The notes beneath the pieces were generated by a model. It did not search any database, was not told the origin of the DNA, and worked only from the letters and a program-made list of their open reading frames with translations. Shown here piece by piece: positions 1 through 5,793 of a DNA stretch of 6,591 nucleotides. Each line of letters starts with the position of its first letter. The stretch's first letter is position 1. The translations under genes and the position numbers were made by a program. Source of the DNA: Thermoanaerobaculia bacterium (GTDB lineage Bacteria; Acidobacteriota; Thermoanaerobaculia; Multivoradales; UBA5704); assembly GCA_030150965.1 (NCBI GenBank), contig JASLEW010000268.1, forward strand, positions 1 to 6,591, written 5' to 3'.

Positions 1-1046
1 CGGCCGCCGATCAGCAGCGGCGCGCAGTCGGCCGCCACGCGGTCGTAGAGGCCGCTGGCGGTGAAGGCCGCCAGCACCTCGGCGCCCCCCTCGACCAGGA
101 CGCTGCGCACGCCGCGGGCATGGAGGTCGGCGAGGACCGCCGCCGGCCCGACCGCCGGCAGGCGCACCACGGTCGCGCCGCGCGCCTCCAGCGCCTTCCG
201 GGCCTCCTCCGCCTTCCGGGCCTCCTGCCCCTTCCCGGCCTCCAGCGCCTTCCGGCCCTCCTCCGCCTTGCGGGTCCCCCGCGCCTTCTGAACACCGCCA
301 TCGGGGGCTTCGGTGTAGACGAGGAGCGGGCCGGCGGCGGCGAAGATCCTCCCCTCCCAGGCGGCGAGGCGCAGGCGGCGGTCGAGGACCACGCGGTGGC
401 CGGGGCCGGCCGCCAGGCCGAGGCGGCGGTCGAGGCGGGCGTCGTCGTGGAGGACCGTGCCGCTGCCGGCCAGGACGGCGTCGTGCTCCTCGCGCAGCGC
501 CAGGCCCCAGCGGCGGCCGGCGGGCGAGGAGATCCATTGGCTCTCGCCCGCCGCCGTGGCGATGCGGCCGTCGAGGCTCATCGCCCACTTGAGGGTCACC
601 GCCGGCCGCCGCTCGACGGCGGCGACCAGGAAGGAGAGGTTGAGCCGCACCGCCGCCTCGGCCAGCGCCCCCACCTCGACCGCGATGCCCGCGGCGCGCA
701 GGCGGGCGAAGCCGCCGCCCTCGACCCAGGGGCTCGGGTCGCCGTGGCAGGCCACCACCCGCTCGACTCCCGCCTCGATGACCGCGTCGGCGCAGGGGGG
801 GGTGCGCCCGTGATGGGCGCAGGGCTCCAGGGTCACGTAGAGGGTCGCGCCGCGCGCCCGGGGGCCGGCCTCGGCCAGCGCCTCGATCTCGGCGTGCGGG
901 CCGCCCACGGCGCGGTGCCAGCCCCGGCCCACGATCGCGCCGTCGCGCACCAGGACCGCCCCCACCATCGGATTGGGCGAGGTGCGGTAGCGGCCGCGCG
1001 CGGCCAGGCGCAGCGCCAGGCGCAGCGCCTCAGCCGAGGAGAGCAG
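1..1046 (-). CDS. ribD: RibD, bifunctional riboflavin deaminase/reductase (3' end outside window)
   Basis: Cytosolic enzyme of riboflavin synthesis: it deaminates the pyrimidine made from GTP, then reduces the ribosyl side chain with NADPH. Numbered from the CTG at 1046, the deaminase domain covers residues 1 to about 145, with the substrate-loop TSPNPMVGAV (22-31), the HAE motif (H51, E53) and the zinc motif EPCAHHGRTPPC (C76, C85); H51, C76 and C85 are the expected zinc ligands. The reductase domain follows, with LKWAMSLDGRIAT near 152-164, SQWIS, and LVEGGAE near the left edge. 348 codons are visible; family members are usually about 360-400 residues. A 36-residue charged repeat (254-289) is inserted in the reductase domain. 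There is no ATG, GTG or TTG between the in-frame stop at 1122-1124 and M27, so the start is unusual; CTG 1044-1046 is chosen because of its position and SD. The gene overlaps the end of ftsY by 17 bp, suggesting translational coupling. Identity is very secure; the start is not. Confidence 0.93.
   Translation of the reverse strand, partial: MLSSAEALRLALRLAARGRYRTSPNPMVGAVLVRDGAIVGRGWHRAVGGPHAEIEALAEAGPRARGATLYVTLEPCAHHGRTPPCADAVIEAGVERVVACHGDPSPWVEGGGFARLRAAGIAVEVGALAEAAVRLNLSFLVAAVERRPAVTLKWAMSLDGRIATAAGESQWISSPAGRRWGLALREEHDAVLAGSGTVLHDDARLDRRLGLAAGPGHRVVLDRRLRLAAWEGRIFAAAGPLLVYTEAPDGGVQKARGTRKAEEGRKALEAGKGQEARKAEEARKALEARGATVVRLPAVGPAAVLADLHARGVRSVLVEGGAEVLAAFTASGLYDRVAADCAPLLIGG
180..293 (-). 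repeat. In-frame 18-bp tandem repeat inside ribD
   Basis: Five consecutive 18-bp units lie at 186-203, 204-221, 222-239, 240-257 and 258-275, of the plus-strand form ctccagcgccttccgggc with few substitutions. A degenerate sixth copy is at 276-293. The period is six codons, so the protein gains repeated hexads of the form K-A-[L/E]-E-[A/G]-[R/G] (residues about 254-289). The units alternate between two variants (KALEAR-like and KAEEAR-like), which suggests growth by duplication of a 36-bp double unit. The segment lies between the strand ending in LLVYTEAP and the one beginning GATVVRLP, where typical RibD proteins have a short connection. The composition (Lys/Arg/Glu/Ala) predicts a charged, solvent-exposed helix; that is inference. 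Confidence 0.9.
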
Positions 1047-2133
1047 CGGCGAACTCCCGCGGCCGGAACTCCACCAGGTCGTCGGCCGATTCGCCGACCC
1101 CCAGGTACAGCACCGGCAGCTTCAGCTCGCGGGCCACCGCCACCGCCATGCCGCCCTTGGCGGTGCCGTCGAGCTTGGCGAGCAGGACGCCGTCCACCGG
1201 CACCACCTGGCTGAAGGTGCGCGCCTGGGCCAGCGCGTTCTGGCCGGTGGTGGCGTCGAGCACCAGGAGGGTGCGGCGCTGCCGGTCGGCGGCCTCGCGG
1301 TCGATGACGCGGCGCACCTTGCCCAGCTCGGCCATCAGGTGGTCCTTGGTGTGCAGCCGGCCGGCGGTGTCGATCAGCAGGTGATCGATCTGCCGCGCCC
1401 GCGCCGCCTGGATGGCGTCGAACACCACCGCCGCCGGATCGGCGCCGAAGGGCTGGCGGACGACGTCGATGCCCAGCCGCTGCCCCCAGAGGACGAGCTG
1501 CTCGATGGCCGCGGCGCGGAAGGTGTCGCCCGCGGCCAGCAGGACCTTCTGTCCCTGGCGCTGCGCCAGGCGGGCGAGCTTGGCGATCGAGGTGGTCTTG
1601 CCGACGCCGTTGACGCCGACGACCAGGGTGAGCTGCGGCGCCGGCTTGCGCGGTGCGCCCCCGGGGCCCCCCCCGGACCGGGCCGCCGGCCAGCCCCGGC
1701 CCCAGTCGCCGCCGCCGCCCGCCCGGGCCGCGGCCGGCAGCTCCTCGAGCAGCCCCGCCATCTCGTCGGCGACCAGCTTGCGCAGCCGCGCCGGGCTGGC
1801 CGCCTGCTCGCGGGTGGCGTTCTTCCGCACCCGCGCCACCAGCTCCAGCGCGGTGTCGACGCCGAGGTCGGCGGAGATCAGGATCTCCTCCAGGTAGTCG
1901 AGCGTCGTCTCGTCGAGCGTCACCGCGCCGTCGAAGGCCGCGGCGACCTTGCCGAGCAGCTCGGTGTGGGTCATGGTGAGGCCGCGCTTGAGCTTCTGCC
2001 AGAAGCCGCGCTCCTCGGCCTCCTCGGGCAGCCGGGCCTCGGGCGCCAGCTCCAGGAGATCGAGGCCGTCCCCGCCCTGCTTCGCCGCGGGCCGGTCCCG
2101 CGAGTCGTCGCCGCGCCGTGCCATGAGCGGCAT
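1030..2133 (-). CDS. ftsY: FtsY, signal recognition particle receptor GTPase
   Basis: FtsY docks SRP-bound ribosomes at the inner membrane: its GTPase pairs with that of Ffh, and mutual GTP hydrolysis hands the nascent membrane protein to SecYEG. The 367-residue protein has a short charged N-terminal A region (1 to about 43), the GFWQKLKRGL amphipathic segment that usually contacts lipid, a four-helix N domain (about 55-132), and a G domain from about 167. GTPase motifs are clear: P-loop GVNGVGKTT (173-181), GDTFRAAAIEQL (202-213), DTAGR (255-259), DATTGQNAL (293-301), AKLDGTAKGG (319-328) and the closing GVGESADDLVEF. The guanine-specificity motif is AKLD rather than TKLD, a tolerated variant. 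A Gly/Pro/Arg-rich stretch (about 138-166) separates N and G domains and looks like an expanded linker. The ATG at 2133 is preferred; GGGA lies about 8 nt upstream, whereas the ATG three codons later has no SD. The stop lies inside ribD. Confidence 0.97.
   Translation of the reverse strand: MPLMARRGDDSRDRPAAKQGGDGLDLLELAPEARLPEEAEERGFWQKLKRGLTMTHTELLGKVAAAFDGAVTLDETTLDYLEEILISADLGVDTALELVARVRKNATREQAASPARLRKLVADEMAGLLEELPAAARAGGGGDWGRGWPAARSGGGPGGAPRKPAPQLTLVVGVNGVGKTTSIAKLARLAQRQGQKVLLAAGDTFRAAAIEQLVLWGQRLGIDVVRQPFGADPAAVVFDAIQAARARQIDHLLIDTAGRLHTKDHLMAELGKVRRVIDREAADRQRRTLLVLDATTGQNALAQARTFSQVVPVDGVLLAKLDGTAKGGMAVAVARELKLPVLYLGVGESADDLVEFRPREFAAALLG
1044..1058 (-). promoter_or_regulatory. 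Shine-Dalgarno and CTG start of ribD
   Basis: On the minus strand GGGAG (1058-1054) is followed after 7 nt by CTG (1046-1044). The family's usual first residue, judged from remembered E. coli RibD, aligns within one codon of this CTG. The site is inside the last codons of ftsY, so ribosomes finishing ftsY at 1030 would be next to it. No standard start codon exists in the frame. Other in-frame CTG codons at 1023, 1017, 1011 and 1005 have no visible SD and would trim the first helix. Confidence 0.55.
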
Positions 2134-2177
2134 GATAGCGGGTCCCGGGCGGATTCGCGCCCCTCGCGCGGCGCGGG

Positions 2178-2200
2178 CGGCGGCGGCCCGGCCGCCGCCG
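2178..2200 (-). other. Perfect GC inverted repeat between the roadblock gene and ftsY
   Basis: The arms cggcggcggcc (2178-2188) and ggccgccgccg (2190-2200) are exact reverse complements around one base, so the RNA can form a 9-10 bp all-GC stem. It starts two bases after the roadblock stop codon and about 45 bp before the ftsY ATG. There is no T-tract on the minus strand, so it is not a classical intrinsic terminator. It may slow transcription, protect the upstream mRNA 3' end or be chance in such GC-rich DNA. Confidence 0.45.
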
Positions 2201-2202
2201 GC

Positions 2203-2580
2203 TCAGCCCGCAGCCGGCTCGGGGAACAGCTCGTGGCGGAGCTGCGCCACCGCCTCCTCGAGCCTGGCGCGGCTGCGCGCCACCAGGGCCGGCTGGCGCT
2301 GCACCATGGCCAGGCAGTAGCCGTCGGGCAGCGGCACGGCGAAGATGTGGGCGGCGCGCTTCTCGATGTGGACGAGGAGGGGCTCGCCGAGCTGGTTGCC
2401 GGCGATCATGCGGTCGAGCTGCCGCAGGTAGATGCCGAGATAGGCGCCGAGCACCCGCATCTCGTAGGCGCCGAGGCCCGAGCAGGCCATCTCCACCGTC
2501 TCGCCGCTGGCGTCGAGGAACAGCACGCCCAGGCAGTCGTCGCTCTGCGCCAGGAGGTTGGCCAGGACGTATTGAAACAT
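2203..2580 (-). CDS. Roadblock/LC7 domain protein
   Basis: A 125-residue soluble protein with no signal peptide or membrane segment, made almost entirely of one roadblock/LC7-type domain. The pattern fits that fold: an N-terminal helix (about 1-14), a first strand pair around GVLFLDASGETVEMAC (18-33), a long central helix (about 38-60), strands LGEPLLVHIEKRAAHIFAVPLPDGYCLAMVQ (64-94), and a C-terminal helix rich in Arg/Glu/Ala (about 97-118). The DGY-x-L-x-x-V segment is typical of bacterial members. Such proteins dimerise and often regulate small Ras-like GTPases (as MglB does MglA) or act as signalling scaffolds. No Ras-like GTPase gene is in this window, so the partner is unknown. The ATG at 2580 is 10 bp after the stop of the HD-GYP gene and has no clear SD, which suggests coupled translation. 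I assign the fold by sequence pattern; the specific function is not known. Confidence 0.8.
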   Translation of the reverse strand: MFQYVLANLLAQSDDCLGVLFLDASGETVEMACSGLGAYEMRVLGAYLGIYLRQLDRMIAGNQLGEPLLVHIEKRAAHIFAVPLPDGYCLAMVQRQPALVARSRARLEEAVAQLRHELFPEPAAG

Positions 2581-2590
2581 GGCGCGGCGG

Positions 2591-4489
2591 TCAGGAGCGG
2601 CGCCCGGCGGCGCGCGCCTCGATCTCGGGCAGGCTCACCCGCACCTCGTGCGGCGCCGGCGGCCGCACGTCGCCCGCCTGGACGGCGCGCAGGAAGGCGG
2701 TGACCACCTTGGCGTCGAAGCGGCTGCCGGTCAGCTTGGTGATGGTATCGATGGCGAACTGCAGCTCGCCGGCCTGCTGGTAGGGACGGTTGGTGGTGAT
2801 GGCGTCGAAGGTGTCGGCCACCGCCACGATGCGGGCGAACAGCGGGATCTGCTCGCCGCGCAGCGCGTCCGGGTAGCCGCGGCCGTTCCACGCCTCGTGA
2901 TGCCAGCGGATGGCGGGGATCATCTCGCGCAGCTGCTCGATGGGGCTCATGATCTCGGCACCGACCACGGTGTGCATTTTCATCTGTTCGTACTCGGCCG
3001 GCAACAGCATCCCCTCCTTGCGCAGGATGGTGTCCTCCACCCCGATCTTGCCGACGTCGTGCAGCAGCGCGCCGATCCACGCCTTGTGCTGCACCTCCTC
3101 GGGCAGCCCGAGGTGGCGGGCGATGGTGCGGCTGACCGCCGCCACCCGCTCGGAGTGGCCGCGGGTGTACGGGTCCTTGGCGTCGATGGCGGCGGCGAAG
3201 GCGCGCAGCGAGCCGATGAACAGGTCGCGGTTGGCCTGGGCGGCGGCGCGCAGCTGCTGGACGTAGCTCTCGACGTGGCCGCTCATGCGGTTGAAGTCGT
3301 CCGCCAGGTCGGCCAGCTCGAAGGAGAGGCCCTTCATCTCCACCCGCCCGCCGAAGCTGCCGGCGGCGATCTCGTGGGTGGTCTCGGTGAGGCGCTGGAT
3401 GGGCTGGCCGATCCAGCGCGCCGCGAGGAAGGCGAAGGCGGCGGCTAAGGCCATCAGCGGCAGGGTGGCGAGCACGGTGCGCAGGATCATCTGGTCCACG
3501 ACGGCGAAGGCGGCCGAGAGCGGCCGCTGCACCACCACGCCCCAGCTGGTCTCCGGGATCGCGCTGACCTGCGCCAGCACGCCCTGGCGGCCGTGCGGCG
3601 ACTGGAACTCGTACTCGCGGATGAGGTTCATCGGCCGCTCGACGAAGAGCTTCACCAGCTCCGAGCGCATCAGCGCCTGGGCCATGTCGGGATCGGAGTC
3701 GGACCACAGGATGCGGCCGCGGCGGTCGAGCAGGAAGACGCCCACCTGCTTGCGCGGCTCGCCCTGGAAGACCGCCTGGAGCGGCCGGAAGTCGAAGAGC
3801 GCCTCGACCACCAGGCGCTGGCCGCCGGCGGGCGGCGCGGCGCCGGCGGCAGCGGCAGCGGCGGGGACAGGGGGGGCCGCTCCGGCGACGGCGGGAACGG
3901 AGGCGGCGGCGGGGGGCGCGGCAGCCGCGACGGCCGGACCGTCGCCGCCCACCGGCACCGCCAGGGCCAGGCTGGGCACCTCGCGCGGGCCGGTCTCGAT
4001 CAGCCGGTAGGCCGGCGCCCGCGTCGCGCCGGCCTCCTCGAACACCGTCTGCATGGCCGCGGCGGCGGCGGGGGCCAGCTCGACCGGCCCGCGGTGCGGC
4101 CCCTCGCCCTGGGAGTCGAGCACGTAGAGGGCGCGCAGGTTGGGGTTGCCGGCGTCGAAGCTCTGCAGCTGGGCGGCCACCCACGGCTCGTGCAGCCGGG
4201 CGGCGACGTCGGCCGGGCCGGGCGCGAGCAGCAGGCTGTTGCCGAGCTGCGCCAGGCCGCCGCGCACGGCGACCAGGTAGGCGTCGATCTCGCGCGACAG
4301 GGCCAGGGCCTTGCGCGTCAGGTAGTCGCGCTCGGCGTCCTCGAGGATCTCCTTGGCCTTGGGGATGAGCAGGGCGCTGCTGATGCCGAGCGGCACGCTG
4401 CTCGACAGCAGCACCAGGATCAGCAGCACGTGGCGCAGCTTGATCCGGCGCGGCAGCTTGCGAGGGGTGGACATCATCTCTTCTGGCAC
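2591..4489 (-). CDS. Membrane sensor HD-GYP phosphodiesterase (dCache-like/HAMP/HD-GYP)
   Basis: Probably senses a periplasmic signal and degrades cyclic-di-GMP in the cytoplasm. The 632 residues run: basic N-terminus, membrane segment 1 (about 20-42), periplasmic domain resembling a double Cache sensor (about 43-332), membrane segment 2 (about 335-357), HAMP (about 358-412, starting ARWIGQPIQRLTE), short helix, then HD-GYP (about 422-605). The catalytic set is present: H445 in HSERV, H477-D478 followed by K481 (HDVGKIG), H506, H530-H531, the GYP at 538-540 and D559 (VADTFDA). In the HHE-x-W-D-G-x-G-Y-P motif the Asp is Asn (WNG), a variant I consider tolerated. The sensor is split by an Ala/Pro stretch (184-222). 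The start is GTG 4487-4489 with GGAAG 6 nt upstream; ATG codons at 4477 and 4474 are alternatives that lose only 4-5 residues. It lies alone behind a likely promoter and just upstream of the roadblock gene. The ligand is not predictable. Confidence 0.93.
   Translation of the reverse strand: MPEEMMSTPRKLPRRIKLRHVLLILVLLSSSVPLGISSALLIPKAKEILEDAERDYLTRKALALSREIDAYLVAVRGGLAQLGNSLLLAPGPADVAARLHEPWVAAQLQSFDAGNPNLRALYVLDSQGEGPHRGPVELAPAAAAAMQTVFEEAGATRAPAYRLIETGPREVPSLALAVPVGGDGPAVAAAAPPAAASVPAVAGAAPPVPAAAAAAGAAPPAGGQRLVVEALFDFRPLQAVFQGEPRKQVGVFLLDRRGRILWSDSDPDMAQALMRSELVKLFVERPMNLIREYEFQSPHGRQGVLAQVSAIPETSWGVVVQRPLSAAFAVVDQMILRTVLATLPLMALAAAFAFLAARWIGQPIQRLTETTHEIAAGSFGGRVEMKGLSFELADLADDFNRMSGHVESYVQQLRAAAQANRDLFIGSLRAFAAAIDAKDPYTRGHSERVAAVSRTIARHLGLPEEVQHKAWIGALLHDVGKIGVEDTILRKEGMLLPAEYEQMKMHTVVGAEIMSPIEQLREMIPAIRWHHEAWNGRGYPDALRGEQIPLFARIVAVADTFDAITTNRPYQQAGELQFAIDTITKLTGSRFDAKVVTAFLRAVQAGDVRPPAPHEVRVSLPEIEARAAGRRS
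3824..3940 (-). repeat. Ala/Pro low-complexity segment in the sensor domain
   Basis: Codons for residues about 184-222 of the HD-GYP protein are nearly all GCN or CCN, giving mainly Ala and Pro with a few Gly, Val and Ser. The plus strand shows short imperfect runs such as gcggcagcggcagcggc. It sits between two recognisable sensor halves (SLALAVPVGG before, QRLVVEALFDF after), where most double-Cache proteins have a short strand connection. It is read as an unstructured loop expanded by slippage. Confidence 0.6.
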
Positions 4490-4549
4490 AGCCCGCTTCC
4501 AGGTGCTGCGGACAACGAACGGTCACCGCCTCACAGAGGAACAACGATC

Positions 4550-4555
4550 AGTATA
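4550..4555 (-). promoter_or_regulatory. Putative -10 element for the HD-GYP/roadblock transcript
   Basis: TATACT on the minus strand matches five of six bases of the TATAAT consensus, in a genome where such a hexamer is rare. It lies about 60 bp upstream of the HD-GYP start, which would leave a leader of roughly 50-55 nt. No TTGACA-like -35 is present at 16-18 bp upstream, where the sequence is GC only, and there is no extended TGn. It may need an activator or a different sigma factor. Confidence 0.45.
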
Positions 4556-4561
4556 CCGCTC

Positions 4562-4576
4562 CGCGGCCCCGCCGCG
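4562..4576 (-). terminator. Weak hairpin downstream of aroB, without T-tract
   Basis: Arms cgcggc (4562-4567) and gccgcg (4571-4576) form a perfect 6-bp GC stem with a 3-nt loop, about 57 bp past the aroB stop and just before the -10-like element. No U-run follows, so intrinsic termination is doubtful; Rho-dependent ending or chance are equally possible. Confidence 0.2.
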
Positions 4577-4632
4577 CCGCCGGCGTGCGGCTTCGGCTGC
4601 TCCCGCGCCGGCATCTCCGCAGCCGCGCCCGC

Positions 4633-5793
4633 TCAGCCGGCGGCGAAGGGGTCGCGCAGGAAGGCGCGCAGCTCGGCGGCCACCTCCTCCCAGCCGATGC
4701 CCTCGACCATGGCCCCCTGGCCCAGCGCCGCCGGCAGCACCCAGACCAGGCCGCGCTCGCTCGCCTTCTTGTCGCGCGCCATGCGCGCCGCGAGGTCCTC
4801 GGGCTCGAGCGGCGGCAGCGGCGGCAGCTCCAGGCGGGCGAGGAGCGCCGCCAGGCGGCGCGCCGCCGCGGCGTCCAGGCCGCGCCGCCGCGCCAGGCGC
4901 AGGGCGAAGAGGATGCCGTAGGCGACGGCCTCGCCGTGCAGCAGCCCCTGGTAGCCGGCGGCCGACTCGATGGCGTGGCCCAGGGTGTGGCCGAAGTTGA
5001 GCAGCCGCCGGTCGCCGCGCTCGTCGGGGTCGCGCTCGACCACCGCGATCTTGGCGGCGGCGGCGGCGGCCACCACCGGCGAGAGCGCCCGCGGGTCGCC
5101 GGCCAGGAGCCGGCCGAGGCCGGACTCGACCGCGGCGAGCAGCGGCGGGTCGAGGAGCGCCGCCATCTTGATGACCTCGACCAGGCCGGAGCGCAGCTCG
5201 GCGCGCGGCAGGGTGGCGAGCAGCGCGCTGTCGCACACCACGTGGGCCGGATGGAGGAAGACGCCGACGGCGTTCTTGCCGCCCGGCAGGTCCACCGCCG
5301 TCTTGCCGCCGATCGCCGCGTCCACCTGCGCCAGGAGCGTGGTCGGCAGCTGGGCGCACTCGATGCCGCGCAGGAAGCACCCGGCGGCGAAGCCCCCCAG
5401 GTCGCCGACGCTGCCGCCGCCGAAGGCGACCAGGCGGCTGTCGCGCTTGCCGCCGCCCAGGAGCATGTCGTTCCACAGCCGCTCGGCGACGGCGAGGGTC
5501 TTGGCGGCCTCCCCCTCCGGCACCGGGAGGATGCGCAGGTGCGCCGCCGCGTCGCGCAGCGGCGCCAGGCTCTTGCCGTGCAGGGTGAGGACGCGCGGCG
5601 TCGAGACCACGAAGAGGGTGCGCCCGGCCACCCAGCGGCCGAGGTCGGGGGCGGCGGCGGCGAGGGCGCCGGCGCCGGCCCAGATCGCCGTCGCCCCGGC
5701 CGGGTGGCGGAGGCTCAGCCGCTCGATGCCGGAGGGAGCGGAGAGAGGCGAGGCGGAGGACGAGGGCGCCGCGGGGGCGCCGGCGGCGCTCAC
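4633..5793 (-). CDS. aroB: 3-dehydroquinate synthase
   Basis: Second step of the shikimate pathway: converts the seven-carbon DAHP to 3-dehydroquinate, using NAD+ and a divalent metal, in the cytosol. The 386-residue product matches the family's usual length (about 360-390). It shows the NAD-binding GGGSVGDLGGFAA (125-137), the active-site stretch QLPTTLLAQVDAAIGGKTAV (148-167) followed by PGGKN, and the metal ligands E206 (LVEVIK), H269 in NFGHTLGHAIE and H286 in LHGEAVAYG; K209 is also in place. The C-terminal helical half includes ARDKKASERGLVWVLP (339-354). The GTG start at 5793 overlaps the aspS stop as GTGA, which argues for coupled translation and fixes the start. The first ~22 residues are a low-complexity Ala/Ser/Pro leader with no conserved content. 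The open frame continues upstream through aspS, but that extension is not aroB-like. Confidence 0.96.
   Translation of the reverse strand: MSAAGAPAAPSSSASPLSAPSGIERLSLRHPAGATAIWAGAGALAAAAPDLGRWVAGRTLFVVSTPRVLTLHGKSLAPLRDAAAHLRILPVPEGEAAKTLAVAERLWNDMLLGGGKRDSRLVAFGGGSVGDLGGFAAGCFLRGIECAQLPTTLLAQVDAAIGGKTAVDLPGGKNAVGVFLHPAHVVCDSALLATLPRAELRSGLVEVIKMAALLDPPLLAAVESGLGRLLAGDPRALSPVVAAAAAAKIAVVERDPDERGDRRLLNFGHTLGHAIESAAGYQGLLHGEAVAYGILFALRLARRRGLDAAAARRLAALLARLELPPLPPLEPEDLAARMARDKKASERGLVWVLPAALGQGAMVEGIGWEEVAAELRAFLRDPFAAG

Larger units (their letters stand above)
4490..4632. other. Intergenic gap between aroB and the HD-GYP gene
   Basis: These 143 bp hold no open frame that resembles a gene. 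The half nearer aroB (4560-4632) is all GC-rich with small hairpins; the half nearer the HD-GYP gene (4500-4558) is the least GC-rich stretch of the window and carries the promoter-like signal. The minus-strand heptamer TCGTTGT occurs twice here (4541-4547 and 4512-4518, 29 bp apart), a possible but weak operator-type direct repeat. Confidence 0.6.

Noticed and set aside
120..1214. 364-codon plus-strand frame opposite ribD.
   Set aside because: The minus strand carries both RibD domains with zinc ligands. The plus frame is shadow coding.
2134..2202. A separate promoter for ftsY.
   Set aside because: The 69 bp are almost pure GC with no -10 or -35-like hexamer in the minus orientation; read-through from upstream is simpler.
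1339..2703. Long plus-strand open frames opposite ftsY and the roadblock gene (also 1412-1897, 1949-2320).
   Set aside because: They mirror the GC-rich third positions of the minus-strand genes. The translations are Arg/Ala/Gly/Pro-rich with no recognisable domain, while the minus strand gives clear FtsY.
3838..3925. G-rich plus-strand stretch as a G-quadruplex.
   Set aside because: The long G-runs are separated by 12-16 nt loops, and the pattern follows from Ala/Pro codons on the other strand, so I do not claim a structure.
2406..4544. 712-codon minus-strand frame overlapping the HD-GYP gene.
   Set aside because: It is a same-strand shadow in a different phase, Arg/Pro/Ala-rich, while the overlapping phase encodes an intact HD-GYP domain.
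3593..4921. 442-codon plus-strand frame, and a similar one at 2579-3448, opposite the HD-GYP gene.
   Set aside because: They cross the intergenic gap and the ends of two real genes, and the composition is low-complexity shadow coding.
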